NCBI GenBank assembly: GCA_012729015.1
Contig: JAAYDY010000041.1
Location: forward strand, 1 to 64,000
Direction of reading: 5' to 3'
DNA: 64,000 nucleotides
From: Phycisphaerae bacterium
Lineage (GTDB): Bacteria > Planctomycetota > Phycisphaerae > FEN-1346 > JAACEH01
Shown: one piece after another, positions 56,889 to 64,000 of the stretch
Position numbering within the stretch: the stretch's first letter is position 1
Layout: the number at the start of each line of letters is the position of its first letter
Made by a program: the position numbers and the translations under genes
Notes under the pieces: model-generated
Told to the model about the DNA's origin: nothing
What the model saw: only the letters and a program-made list of their open reading frames with translations
Databases searched by the model: none

Positions 56889-58067
56889 ATGGCCCGATCC
56901 ACGAAGAAGACCCCCGCGAAGCAGAAATCGCCGCCGCGTAAGGCCGCAGCCGCCAAGGCCCCCAAAACCTCCTCTGCGGCGCCACGGGCCGCCAAAGGCA
57001 CGCGAACCGCCAAGGACAAATGGGTCATCGAGGGCGTGCCGCCGCTGGATGCCGGACTCAGCGCCCTGGCGGCCCTGGCCTCGGCCCTTGAGGCCGCCGG
57101 CCGTCCCGTCCCGCTGGCCACCCTCCTGGTCGCCGGCGGCGAGGCCTTCCGCCTCTTCGTCCAGACCGGCCGCAGCGTCGCCCCCTCGTCGTCCAAGATC
57201 CCAGCGGCAGGCGTCGCCGTCGAGGCCACCACCTTCGCGCCCGAGAATCTCCTGGAGACAACGTGCCGTGAACTCGGCATCCAGGCCGACGTGATCGCCC
57301 TGGACGCCAAACCCGGCGAGACACGATCCAAGGCCCTCTGGCAGGCCATTGACCGCTCGGTCCGCGCCGGCATGCCTGTGCCGGCCTGCGGGTGCAAAGG
57401 CACGTTCGAGCACGAATGGTGCCTCGTCACCGGATTCGACCCCGAGCACCGCAGGGCCCTGTTTCGCGACGTGACCCATCGGCTGGAGTTGTACGCCCAG
57501 GGACCGGTCGGCGAGCCGTGGCAGGGCTGGATGCCCGGCCCCGCGGGACGCCTCTGGATGCCTCACGTGCTGATCCGCTCGATGCCGAAGAAGCCCGTCC
57601 ACGAGGCCAGACTCGCCGAGCGCGTGGTCGCCCGGGCCGTAGCCTCGGCGCGCGTCGGCACCGTGCCGCCCTGTTGGATCGGCGGCCTGGCCGCCTACGA
57701 CGTCTGGATGCTCCACCTCGGCCACGAACGCCGCCACCAGGAGGCCGCCAACCACCTCCGCGAACCCGCCCTGGCCAACTCCTGGCTCCTGCTGAACACG
57801 TTCGCCGGTCGCCGCGCTGCCGGTCAGTTTCTGGCCTCCGCCGCGCGGCACTTCGCCGGCAGGAAGAACGCCGCCGTCCACAAGGCCGCCAAGCTCTACT
57901 CCGCCGCCGCCGGGGCCCTTCAGACCGCCGGCGCCCTGTTCCCCAACTGGGGCCACGGCTACGAGGAACCCGACCGCCGCGCCAGGCAGATCGAGTTGCT
58001 GGCCATCGCCGCCCAGGCCGAACGCGATGCCACCGACGCCCTCGACGACGCCTTCGGGTGTACCTGA
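56889..58067 (+). CDS. BtrH/C39-peptidase-fold-like protein with Lys/Ala-rich N-terminal tail
   Basis: A 392-residue protein. Residues 1-45 are rich in Lys, Ala, Pro and Thr (TKKTPAKQKSPPRKAAAAKA), like a histone H1-type tail. The rest resembles the papain-like BtrH N-terminal/C39 fold: LAALASALEAAGRPVP, an AFRLFVQTG segment, then ALWQAIDRSVRAGMPVPACG and EHEWCLVTGFDPEHRRALFR, placed as the His-containing strand of such proteins. A catalytic Cys is not evident, so activity is uncertain. The tail could bind nucleic acid or acidic surfaces. CAGGGAGAC precedes ATG 56889. Confidence 0.72.
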   Translation: MARSTKKTPAKQKSPPRKAAAAKAPKTSSAAPRAAKGTRTAKDKWVIEGVPPLDAGLSALAALASALEAAGRPVPLATLLVAGGEAFRLFVQTGRSVAPSSSKIPAAGVAVEATTFAPENLLETTCRELGIQADVIALDAKPGETRSKALWQAIDRSVRAGMPVPACGCKGTFEHEWCLVTGFDPEHRRALFRDVTHRLELYAQGPVGEPWQGWMPGPAGRLWMPHVLIRSMPKKPVHEARLAERVVARAVASARVGTVPPCWIGGLAAYDVWMLHLGHERRHQEAANHLREPALANSWLLLNTFAGRRAAGQFLASAARHFAGRKNAAVHKAAKLYSAAAGALQTAGALFPNWGHGYEEPDRRARQIELLAIAAQAERDATDALDDAFGCT

Positions 58068-58202
58068 TCTCTCTGGTAGCACGACAGAGGTGGTCCTGCC
58101 GTGCCAGGTAACGAGCCGAATGGCGGTTGTCGACCGTGAGGACCGCCTGCGTTCTGCCGAACTCTGCACATGGACCAAGAACCCAGGCCCGAAGGGCCGG
58201 CA

Positions 58203-58557
58203 AGAGTGTAGCCGGAGGCGCTGGGCCGGCCGCCGTTGGCCGGACCGAGCCTCCGGTAACCGAGCCCACCTCTCCTTTAAGCCCCGGCGGGGCGCGACCC
58301 GTTTGGCCACAGCACAGGTCGCGCCCCTCCGGGGCTTGGGGGTCTTAAGGAGGCCGTCACCGGGGGCTGCGGCTCGACGATACGGCCGTCGAGCCTTCGC
58401 CCCCGGCTTAACTCTCGTCGGCCCTTCGGGCCTCAGATGCCGACGTGCCAGGGGCTAACCCAGAAGGCCTGAGGCTCAGGACCGTCCACTCCAACGAACG
58501 ACCGCCGCGCGTCCTCTGGCGAACGGCCACCGCACATGCCAGAATCTTTGGGCACAC
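58203..58557. repeat. Long multi-hairpin composite unit, copy B
   Basis: Gene-free unit related to 5131-5549. Elements in order: CCGGAGGC...GCCTCCGG with an inner CCGGC/GCCGG (58212-58256); a long hairpin CTCCTTTAAGCCCC...CTTAAGGAG with an inner GGGCGCGACC/GGTCGCGCCC stem (58272-58352); CCGGGGGC...GCCCCCGG enclosing CTCGACG/CGTCGAG (58360-58406); and a 141-base tail (58417-58557) beginning GTCGGCCC-TTC-GGGCC and ending TTTGGGCACAC. The first element and the tail are shared with copy A. The central hairpins differ. The space from 58068 to 58202 holds nothing recognised. Confidence 0.8.
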
Positions 58558-58586
58558 GCACGCCTTCCACCCATGAAGGAAGTGCA

Positions 58587-58615
58587 TTGACATTCCCACA
58601 ACACAGTGGCAGGAT
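58587..58615 (+). promoter_or_regulatory. Possible promoter of the FAD-oxidoreductase gene
   Basis: TTGACA (58587-58592) is a perfect -35; 17 bases later CAGGAT is a poor -10. TAGTAT near 58639 is an alternative without a good -35. A TGGCAGGATGCCCATGCCA hairpin (58608-58626) overlaps, so the site may be shaped by a repeat insertion. Confidence 0.35.
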
Positions 58616-58685
58616 GCCCATGCCACGATACAGTGGTGTAGTATCAGCTGCGGCTCCTGAGCGCCGACGACGCCGGAGGGAAGAT

Positions 58686-60911
58686 ATGGCCGAGATGCGA
58701 CACGTTGCGATGCAGGCGGACCTGGTGGTGGCTGGCGGCGGCATGGCCGGGCTGGCGGGGGCGATTGCCGCGGCCAGGCACGGGGCACGCGTTCTCCTCG
58801 TGCACGACCGTCCGGTCCTCGGCGGCAACGCCTCCAGCGAAGTCCGCGTCTGGGTCGGCGGCGCCCAGGCCCACGTCCTCAACCGCTTCGCACGCGAGGG
58901 CGGCATCCTCAACGAACTGCTCCTGGAGCAGCTCTACCGCAACACCGAGTCGAGCCCCGCCGTCTGGGACGCCATCCTCCTGGATGCCGTCGCCCGCGAA
59001 CCCAACCTCACCCTCCTGCTCGATACCACCGTCGACGGCGTCACCGTGTCCGACGGGCCGCCGCGACGCATCACCGCCGCCACGGCCTTCTGCGGCACGA
59101 GCCAGACCCGGTACGAGCTGGCCGCGCCGCTCTTTCTGGACGCCTCGGGCGACTCCGTCCTGGGCATCCTCGCCGGAGCCGATTACCGCATCGGCAAGGA
59201 AGGTCGCCAGGAGTTCGGCGAACCGACCGCCCCCGAGCGGCCCGACCCGCGTTGCCTCGGCGCGTCGCTGCTGTTCTACACCAGGGACCTCGGCCGCCCC
59301 GTGACGTTCGTCCCGCCGGAGTTCGCCATCGACGTCTCCGGCACCCCGCGCGTCCGCCGCGGAGGCTTCGACGGTCACGTCCAGGGCTGCCACCTCTGGT
59401 GGATCGAGTGGGGCGGCGAACTCGACACCGTCCACGACGCGCTGCGCATCAAACACAAGCTCACCGGCATCGTTTACGGCCTGTGGAACCACATCAAGAA
59501 CTCCGGCCGCTTCCCCGAGGCCCGGAACCTCGACCTCGAATGGGTCGGCAGCGTGCCCGGCAAACGCGAGAGCTACCGACTCGTCGGCCCCCACCTGCTG
59601 ACCGAACACGACCTGTTCTGCCAGCCGGACTTCCCCGACGGCTGCGCCACCGGCGGCTGGACCATCGATCACCACCCGCCGCGCGGCATCTTCGACGACG
59701 CGCCGCCCTCGCGGCACATCCGGCTCCCTGGCCCCTACAATATCCCCTTGCGGTGCCTCTTCTCGTGGAACGTGGCCAACCTCTTCATGGCCGGCCGCAA
59801 CATCAGCGCCACCAACGTCGCCTTCGGCTCCATCCGCCTGATGGGCACCGGAGCCGTCTGCGGACAGGCCGCCGGCACCGCGGCCGCCCTCTGCGCCGCC
59901 CGCGGCCTGATGCCCCACGACCTCCTCGCCGACGACGACCTCGTCCAGCAGGTCCGCCAGACCCTCCTGTGCGACGACCAGCACATCATCGGCCTGCCCA
60001 ACCGCGACCCGGCCGATCTGGCTCGCGACGCCGCCGTCACCGCCTCCGACGAACTGACCCTCCGCGGCGCGACGGCCGACCCGCGCGGCACGCCCGTCCG
60101 CCTCGACCGCGGCGACCACTGGCTCATGGTGCCCGTCGCGACGCCGCACGTCCGCTCCCTCAGCCTCTGCGTCGACGCCACCGCCGCCACCACCCTGACG
60201 GTGGACATCCGCCGCAACGACTTCGCCCCCACGCGGCACCACTATGTGCCCGAGACGCTGCTCGCCACCCGGCGCGTTCGCCTCTCACGCGGGCGGCGCC
60301 AGTGGGTCACGGTGCCCGTGGACCTGGACCTCGACGGACCGGCCAACCTGTGGTTCGTGATGCGCAGGAATCCGCGGATCGCCCTGCGCCCCTCGCGGCA
60401 ACGGTTCACCGGCGCGCTGTCGTCGCTCGGCGACGGTCGCCCCTGGCCCGAGCCGCGACTCGATCTGCCGGCCTTCCGCATCGCCCCGGCCCAGCCGGTC
60501 TACGCGGCCGCCAACGTCGTCAACGGCTTCAGCCGCCCCTTCGTCATGCCCAACCTCTGGATCAGCGGCTCGCGCGTCGCGCGCGGCACGGCGCCATGGC
60601 TCGAACTGACGTGGCCCAAGCCGCGAACCGTCCGGCAGGTCCGCCTCTACCTGTCGCACGATCCCGACATGCAGATTCCCACCATGCTCATGCACTACCC
60701 GTTCCGCATCGTGCCGACGCTGCTCGCGGACCTGACGATCCAGGCCCGTGTGAACGGACGCCTGCGGCCCGTGGCCCGCATCCGCGGCAACCACCGCCGC
60801 CTGGTCGTCGTGGACCTCGACCGGCCGATCCGCACCGACCGCCTGCGCATCGTCGCCCAGGCCACCGCCGGCAGCCCCCACGCCGAAATCTACGAAGTCC
60901 GCGTCTACTGA
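58686..60911 (+). CDS. FAD-dependent oxidoreductase with C-terminal beta-sandwich domain
   Basis: A 741-residue protein. The N-terminal FAD-binding Rossmann fold reads DLVVAGGGMAGLAGAIAAAR, followed by PVLGGNASSEVRVWVGG, the signature of the large FAD_oxidored (PF12831-like) family. NLFMAGRNISATNVAFGSIR and GTGAVCGQAAGTAAALC close the FAD site near residues 360-410. The last about 250 residues form two beta-rich domains, the final one similar in outline to F5/8-type sugar-binding domains (WLELTWPKPRTVRQVRLYLS). Such proteins are common in polysaccharide-using PVC bacteria. The substrate is unknown. GGAGGGA lies five bases before ATG 58686. Confidence 0.9.
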   Translation: MAEMRHVAMQADLVVAGGGMAGLAGAIAAARHGARVLLVHDRPVLGGNASSEVRVWVGGAQAHVLNRFAREGGILNELLLEQLYRNTESSPAVWDAILLDAVAREPNLTLLLDTTVDGVTVSDGPPRRITAATAFCGTSQTRYELAAPLFLDASGDSVLGILAGADYRIGKEGRQEFGEPTAPERPDPRCLGASLLFYTRDLGRPVTFVPPEFAIDVSGTPRVRRGGFDGHVQGCHLWWIEWGGELDTVHDALRIKHKLTGIVYGLWNHIKNSGRFPEARNLDLEWVGSVPGKRESYRLVGPHLLTEHDLFCQPDFPDGCATGGWTIDHHPPRGIFDDAPPSRHIRLPGPYNIPLRCLFSWNVANLFMAGRNISATNVAFGSIRLMGTGAVCGQAAGTAAALCAARGLMPHDLLADDDLVQQVRQTLLCDDQHIIGLPNRDPADLARDAAVTASDELTLRGATADPRGTPVRLDRGDHWLMVPVATPHVRSLSLCVDATAATTLTVDIRRNDFAPTRHHYVPETLLATRRVRLSRGRRQWVTVPVDLDLDGPANLWFVMRRNPRIALRPSRQRFTGALSSLGDGRPWPEPRLDLPAFRIAPAQPVYAAANVVNGFSRPFVMPNLWISGSRVARGTAPWLELTWPKPRTVRQVRLYLSHDPDMQIPTMLMHYPFRIVPTLLADLTIQARVNGRLRPVARIRGNHRRLVVVDLDRPIRTDRLRIVAQATAGSPHAEIYEVRVY

Positions 60912-61026
60912 TCTGCTGATCCGGCCACAGGCCTCCACGGCGCGGATCCGCGCGGATTCGCCGCCACCGCCGCTCGAACCGCAGGGCGCCGGCGTCTCGG
61001 TCCGCGCTTCACAGGCTGCCTTTGCG

Positions 61027-61046
61027 TGGCCGCGCCGGCGCGGCCA
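61027..61046. repeat. Perfect 20-bp palindrome between convergent genes
   Basis: TGGCCGCGCCGGCGCGGCCA is a perfect self-complementary sequence in the gap between the FAD-oxidoreductase stop and the convergent Gfo/Idh gene stop. It could fold as a cruciform or bidirectional terminator stem, although no T-run follows. The rest of 60912-61090 is featureless. Confidence 0.65.
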
Positions 61047-61090
61047 TGCCGCCCGGTCGCGCCGTCATGGTCCCACCCGGCACTGGTGCC

Positions 61091-62422
61091 TCACCGACCG
61101 AGCATCGCCTCCGCCTCGGCGGCGGTGCGCCGGCGGAACTCGTCCATCTGCACCACCGTGCCCTCGTGGCGAGCCTCCTCCGCCGCCCAGGCCAGCAGGT
61201 GGCTCTCCACCGACTCGTCAATTGTCGTCAGCGGATCGTCGCCACGACCTGAGTCGCCTTTCCAGAAACACTCGATCACGTGCTTGAAGAGCCGCTCGTC
61301 GCCGCCGCCGTGACCGTCCAGCCCCGCCTTCCTCAGGTCGATGAGCTCCGGCTCCGCCTTCGTCCCGAACGGGCCGTGCCAGTGCCGATACAGCGTGATC
61401 GTCCCGCGAGCCATGTCGCCGCGAATCGTCCCGTGCGTACCGTCCAGTCGCAGCTTGCGACCGCACTCTTCCCCGATCGAGAAGCCCTGCATCGTCAGCG
61501 TGCAAATCGTTCCGCGACGCGTCTCCAGCATCACCGACTGGTGGTCCACCACGTTGTTGTGCCCGTTGTACACGCAGCGGCTGTACGGCGACGCAGCCAG
61601 GCGCCGCCGACGCTCTTCCATCGGCACGCTCTCGGAGAACTTCGGCCCGAGCACCGCCACCGGCCACGTCGTGCACGGGCCCAGGTAGAACGCCGCCGCA
61701 TCGTGAATGCAGTCCTTCACCGGGCACCCGTCGGTGCACTGCTCGGGCGACCCCGCCGGTTTGTTCGCCCGCGTGAAATGGTCCAACCGCCCGAAGCTCG
61801 ACACCCGGGCCACCTCGTCGCCCAGAATCCACGGCATCAGGTCCAGGTCGTGGCAGCACTTGGCCAGGATCATCGGGTTCTCCTGGTCGCTGTGGTTCCA
61901 GTTGCCCCGGACGAACGAGTGCGTCATGTGCCAGAACTCGACGTGCTCGGTGTGGGTGTACGAGTACACCTGCCCGATCGCCCCGTCGCGGACCAACCGG
62001 CGGATCTCCTGGAAGAACGGGCTGTAGCGCAGCTCGTGCTGCACGGCGATCTGGCGGCCCGTCCGCCGGGCCAGCAGCGCCAGGTGCGCCGCCAGGGCCG
62101 CCCCGTGAGCCACCGGCTTCTCCAGCAGCACGTGGCACCCCTTCGCCAGCGCCGCCACCGTCGCCGCATGGTGCGTCCGGTCGTTCGTCGCGATCAGCGC
62201 CACGTCCGCCGCCGGAGCCGACGCTGACAACGCCTCCTCGAACGACGCGAACACAGCCTCCGACGGCAGATGGTTCCGCTCGGCCTCCGCCTCGCGCCAT
62301 TCCGCCCGCGCGTCGGCAATCGACACGATCCGGATCATCTTCGGATTTCGTCGCGACAACTCCCCGAACATGCGGCCCCGATTGCCGCAACCCACCAGCA
62401 CCGCCCTCAACGGCTCCGTCAT
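61091..62422 (-). CDS. Gfo/Idh/MocA-family NAD(P)-dependent oxidoreductase
   Basis: A 443-residue dehydrogenase. The Rossmann fold starts LRAVLVGCGNRGRMFGEL. VALIATNDRTHHAATVAALA and VLLEKPVA carry the family's catalytic-lysine motif (E-K-P). HDLDLMPWILGDEVA fits the substrate-binding His region. A Cys-rich segment (CTDGCPVKDCIHDAAAFY) in the C-terminal half is typical of the longer planctomycetal forms. It probably oxidises a sugar or sugar-derived substrate. ATG 62422 is preferred because GGAG lies 9 bases upstream; ATG 62437 is the alternative. It is divergent from the GH3 gene. Confidence 0.9.
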   Translation of the reverse strand: MTEPLRAVLVGCGNRGRMFGELSRRNPKMIRIVSIADARAEWREAEAERNHLPSEAVFASFEEALSASAPAADVALIATNDRTHHAATVAALAKGCHVLLEKPVAHGAALAAHLALLARRTGRQIAVQHELRYSPFFQEIRRLVRDGAIGQVYSYTHTEHVEFWHMTHSFVRGNWNHSDQENPMILAKCCHDLDLMPWILGDEVARVSSFGRLDHFTRANKPAGSPEQCTDGCPVKDCIHDAAAFYLGPCTTWPVAVLGPKFSESVPMEERRRRLAASPYSRCVYNGHNNVVDHQSVMLETRRGTICTLTMQGFSIGEECGRKLRLDGTHGTIRGDMARGTITLYRHWHGPFGTKAEPELIDLRKAGLDGHGGGDERLFKHVIECFWKGDSGRGDDPLTTIDESVESHLLAWAAEEARHEGTVVQMDEFRRRTAAEAEAMLGR

Positions 62423-62500
62423 GACTGTTTTCTCCATGACCTGTCCCACGCGCTTCGCGGCACGGCCCTCGCGCCCGAGAGTCGCCCTGCGAAGTACACG

Positions 62501-62528
62501 ATTGTAGGCCAGCCCGCCCCCACTGCAA
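62501..62528 (-). promoter_or_regulatory. Promoter of the Gfo/Idh gene
   Basis: On the minus strand TTGCAG (62528-62523), 16 bases, TACAAT (62506-62501). Transcription would start near 62494, about 70 bases before the ATG. Confidence 0.55.
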
Positions 62529-62550
62529 GGAGCTTCTTCCCCGCATGCCC

Positions 62551-62573
62551 GGGCGGCCCCGACGCCCTTTTTT
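62551..62573 (+). terminator. Terminator-like stem between divergent promoters
   Basis: GGGCG, a seven-base loop, CGCCC and six T (62568-62573). The stem is short. It lies between the divergent promoters of the Gfo/Idh and GH3 genes and would stop only antisense or stray plus-strand transcripts. Confidence 0.3.
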
Positions 62574-62577
62574 CCCG

Positions 62578-62606
62578 ATGACATTCCTCGACACCCTGAC
62601 TATGAT
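62578..62606 (+). promoter_or_regulatory. Promoter of the GH3 gene
   Basis: ATGACA (62578-62583), 17 bases, TATGAT (62601-62606), a good match. The start of transcription near 62613 leaves a leader of about 70 bases. Confidence 0.6.
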
Positions 62607-62682
62607 GCCGCGTTACTGAATCCGTAGTGCCGAAGCCGGCTGCCCGCCGGGAACATCACACTGAGACGCGAGGACCAATGCC

Positions 62683-64000
62683 ATGACGCTGAATGCCGCA
62701 GACGCCAAGTGGGTTGAACAGACGCTGGCCGCTTTAACGACCCGGCAGAAACTCGGCCAGATCATGATTCCGCGCATTACCGCCAAGGGCGTCGAGCCCT
62801 TCGGATTCGCCGGGTTCATCGAGAAATACCAGCCCGGCGGCGGGCACATGTTCGGCGGCGACCTCGAAACGACGCACAAGGTCATCTCCGAAATCCAGGC
62901 GGCCTCGCAGATACCGATGCTCGTCACGGCCGACCTGGAGCGCGGCATCGGCCAGCGCGTCGAGGGCAGCACCGAATTCGCCGGGCAGTTGGCCCTCGGC
63001 GCCTGCGGCGACGAAGAGCTGGCCTACCGCATGGGCCAGGCTATCGCCGTCGAGGGAACCGCCACCGGCATCAACTGGTCCTTCGGCCCCGTCGTGGACC
63101 TGAGCATCAACCCGGCCAACCTCAGCACCATCCGCTGCCTCGGCTCCGAGCCCGAGAAGGTCGGCCGCCTCGCCTGCCGCATGATCGAAGGCATGCAGGC
63201 CCACGGCCTGGCCGCCACCGCCAAGCACCTGCCCGGCGCCGGCACCGACGACCTCGACTCGCACCTGACCACCGCCGTCAACCACCTTTCGCGCGAGCAG
63301 TGGTACCGCCTCAGCGGCCTGCCGTTCAAAATGGCCATCGACGCCGGCGTCTGGTCCATCATGACCAGCCCCAAGGCCTGCCCGGCCATCGATCCCGAGG
63401 CCGGCAATCCCCTCTTCCCCAGGCCCGTCATGGTCAGCAAGAGCGTCTGCACCGGCATCATCCGCGAGGAGTTCGGCTTCGACGGGCTCCTGGTCACCGA
63501 CGCCGTGACCATGGCCGGACTGACCATGCACGAGCGGCGGCTCCCGATGCACCTGGCTTGCCTGAACGCCGGCAACGACATGCTGCTGTTCGTGCGGCGG
63601 CTGGATTCGCTCTACGAGTACCTCGAACGCTGCCTGGACGACGGGTCGCTGTCGCCGGCGCGGCTCGACGACGCCGTGCGGCGCGTCCTGACGCTCAAGG
63701 CCCGGCTCCAACTGCACCGGAAGCCCGCCCTGATGCCCCTGGACAAGGCCCGCCAGGTCTTCGCCACGACGCCCTACGGCAAAGACGCCGAACGCCTCGC
63801 CGAGAAGTCCATCACGCTCGTGCGCGACACCAACGACATCGTGCCGCTGGCAGCCCGGCCCGGCCTGCGCGTCCTCAGCGTCCTCGTCACCAATCGCCCC
63901 GATTTCAACCTCGACGTGTTCGATCAGACGCTGCGCGACGCCGGCTGCACCGTCACCAGCGCCAAGAACCCCGAGCAGGAAACCCTCTACGACCGCATCG
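62683..64000 (+). CDS. Glycoside hydrolase family 3, NagZ-like (cut by window end)
   Basis: The frame is open from ATG 62683 to the last base of the window (439 codons seen). The N-terminal TIM barrel includes LVTADLERGIGQRVEG, a NagZ-type Asp-His dyad loop KHLPGAGTDDLDSH and the nucleophile in LLVTDAVTMAGL. The dyad points to an N-acetylglucosaminidase or GlcNAc phosphorylase-type enzyme rather than a plain beta-glucosidase. The second domain begins (LAEKSITLVRDTNDIVPL) but is incomplete. There is no signal peptide, so it is probably cytoplasmic, acting in peptidoglycan recycling or chitin-type sugar use. ATG 62678 is out of frame; a GAGG precedes 62683. Confidence 0.9.
   Translation, partial: MTLNAADAKWVEQTLAALTTRQKLGQIMIPRITAKGVEPFGFAGFIEKYQPGGGHMFGGDLETTHKVISEIQAASQIPMLVTADLERGIGQRVEGSTEFAGQLALGACGDEELAYRMGQAIAVEGTATGINWSFGPVVDLSINPANLSTIRCLGSEPEKVGRLACRMIEGMQAHGLAATAKHLPGAGTDDLDSHLTTAVNHLSREQWYRLSGLPFKMAIDAGVWSIMTSPKACPAIDPEAGNPLFPRPVMVSKSVCTGIIREEFGFDGLLVTDAVTMAGLTMHERRLPMHLACLNAGNDMLLFVRRLDSLYEYLERCLDDGSLSPARLDDAVRRVLTLKARLQLHRKPALMPLDKARQVFATTPYGKDAERLAEKSITLVRDTNDIVPLAARPGLRVLSVLVTNRPDFNLDVFDQTLRDAGCTVTSAKNPEQETLYDRI

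Noticed and set aside
1..64000. tRNA or rRNA genes
   Set aside because: I looked for tRNA arm motifs (GGTTCGA-type T-arm with an acceptor stem) and conserved rRNA segments in the gaps. GTTCGA occurs only inside repeat modules with no cloverleaf around it.

Overview
The window is GC-rich (roughly two thirds G+C by eye), gene-dense bacterial chromosomal DNA with no rRNA, tRNA, phage or CRISPR locus. The gene set fits an anaerobic member of the Planctomycetota or a close PVC relative. The clues are a signal peptidase I carrying a zinc-ribbon insertion, Hanks-type kinases, secreted HEAT and TPR proteins, an Rnf complex, uroporphyrinogen-decarboxylase-like proteins, and a pairing of an FAD-dependent oxidoreductase, a Gfo/Idh/MocA oxidoreductase and GH3/GH16 enzymes. 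The lineage is inferred from gene content only. || Layout. 0.4-3.8 kb: two polytopic membrane proteins, a pseudo-receiver/PP2C phosphatase and a GspF-like fragment. 4-9.6 kb: a GH16 glycanase, two Ser/Thr kinases (one degenerate) and accA. 9.7-17 kb: a TGA-interrupted lipoprotein, wrbA, two unrecognised proteins, a Cache-GGDEF diguanylate cyclase and a TPR protein. 17.4-30.5 kb: a zincin and an acidic membrane protein, rsmE, a LOG protein, a lone Lrp/AsnC sensor domain, two URO-D-family proteins around a frameshifted gene, an LTxxQ protein, a glycosyltransferase/coiled-coil/larC operon, and a sigma/anti-sigma pair. 30.6-38.5 kb (minus): an esterase, then a PPIase-alaC-rnfC-rnfD-rnfG-scpB unit behind a perfect TTGACA-17-TATAAT promoter. 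38.7-39.4 kb: a lower-GC NYN nuclease gene with a terminator in its leader. 39.4-40.7 kb: an MFS transporter. 40.9-56.6 kb (minus): an eleven-gene run read from a hisF promoter (hisF, pilT, degenerate GspE-like, CvpA-like, HEAT, ROK kinase, lepA, lepB, lptB, sugar kinase, frameshifted membrane protein). 56.9-64 kb: a BtrH-like protein, an FAD oxidoreductase, and a divergent Gfo/Idh gene and GH3 gene, the last cut by the window end. || How the genes work together. lepB, lptB, the PPIase, pilT and the GspE/GspF-like proteins concern the envelope and secretion. The RsbU-like phosphatase, kinases, diguanylate cyclase and sigma/anti-sigma pair are signalling proteins. Rnf would couple ferredoxin and NAD to an ion gradient, but only C, D and G are present. 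The GH16, GH3, esterase, FAD and Gfo/Idh proteins suggest use of glycans. || The most unusual content lies between genes. Nearly every intergenic gap is assembled from about ten families of short palindromes in mosaic order. Within this I find (i) two MITE-like elements with 16-bp terminal inverted repeats and apparent 9-bp target duplications (19291-19406, 30533-30634), (ii) two related 350-420 nt multi-hairpin units just upstream of promoters (5131-5549, 58203-58557), and (iii) a duplicated glycosyltransferase 3' end flanking a repeat block (26159-26389). Three genes are broken by single-base changes, two of them in GGGCCC tracts.
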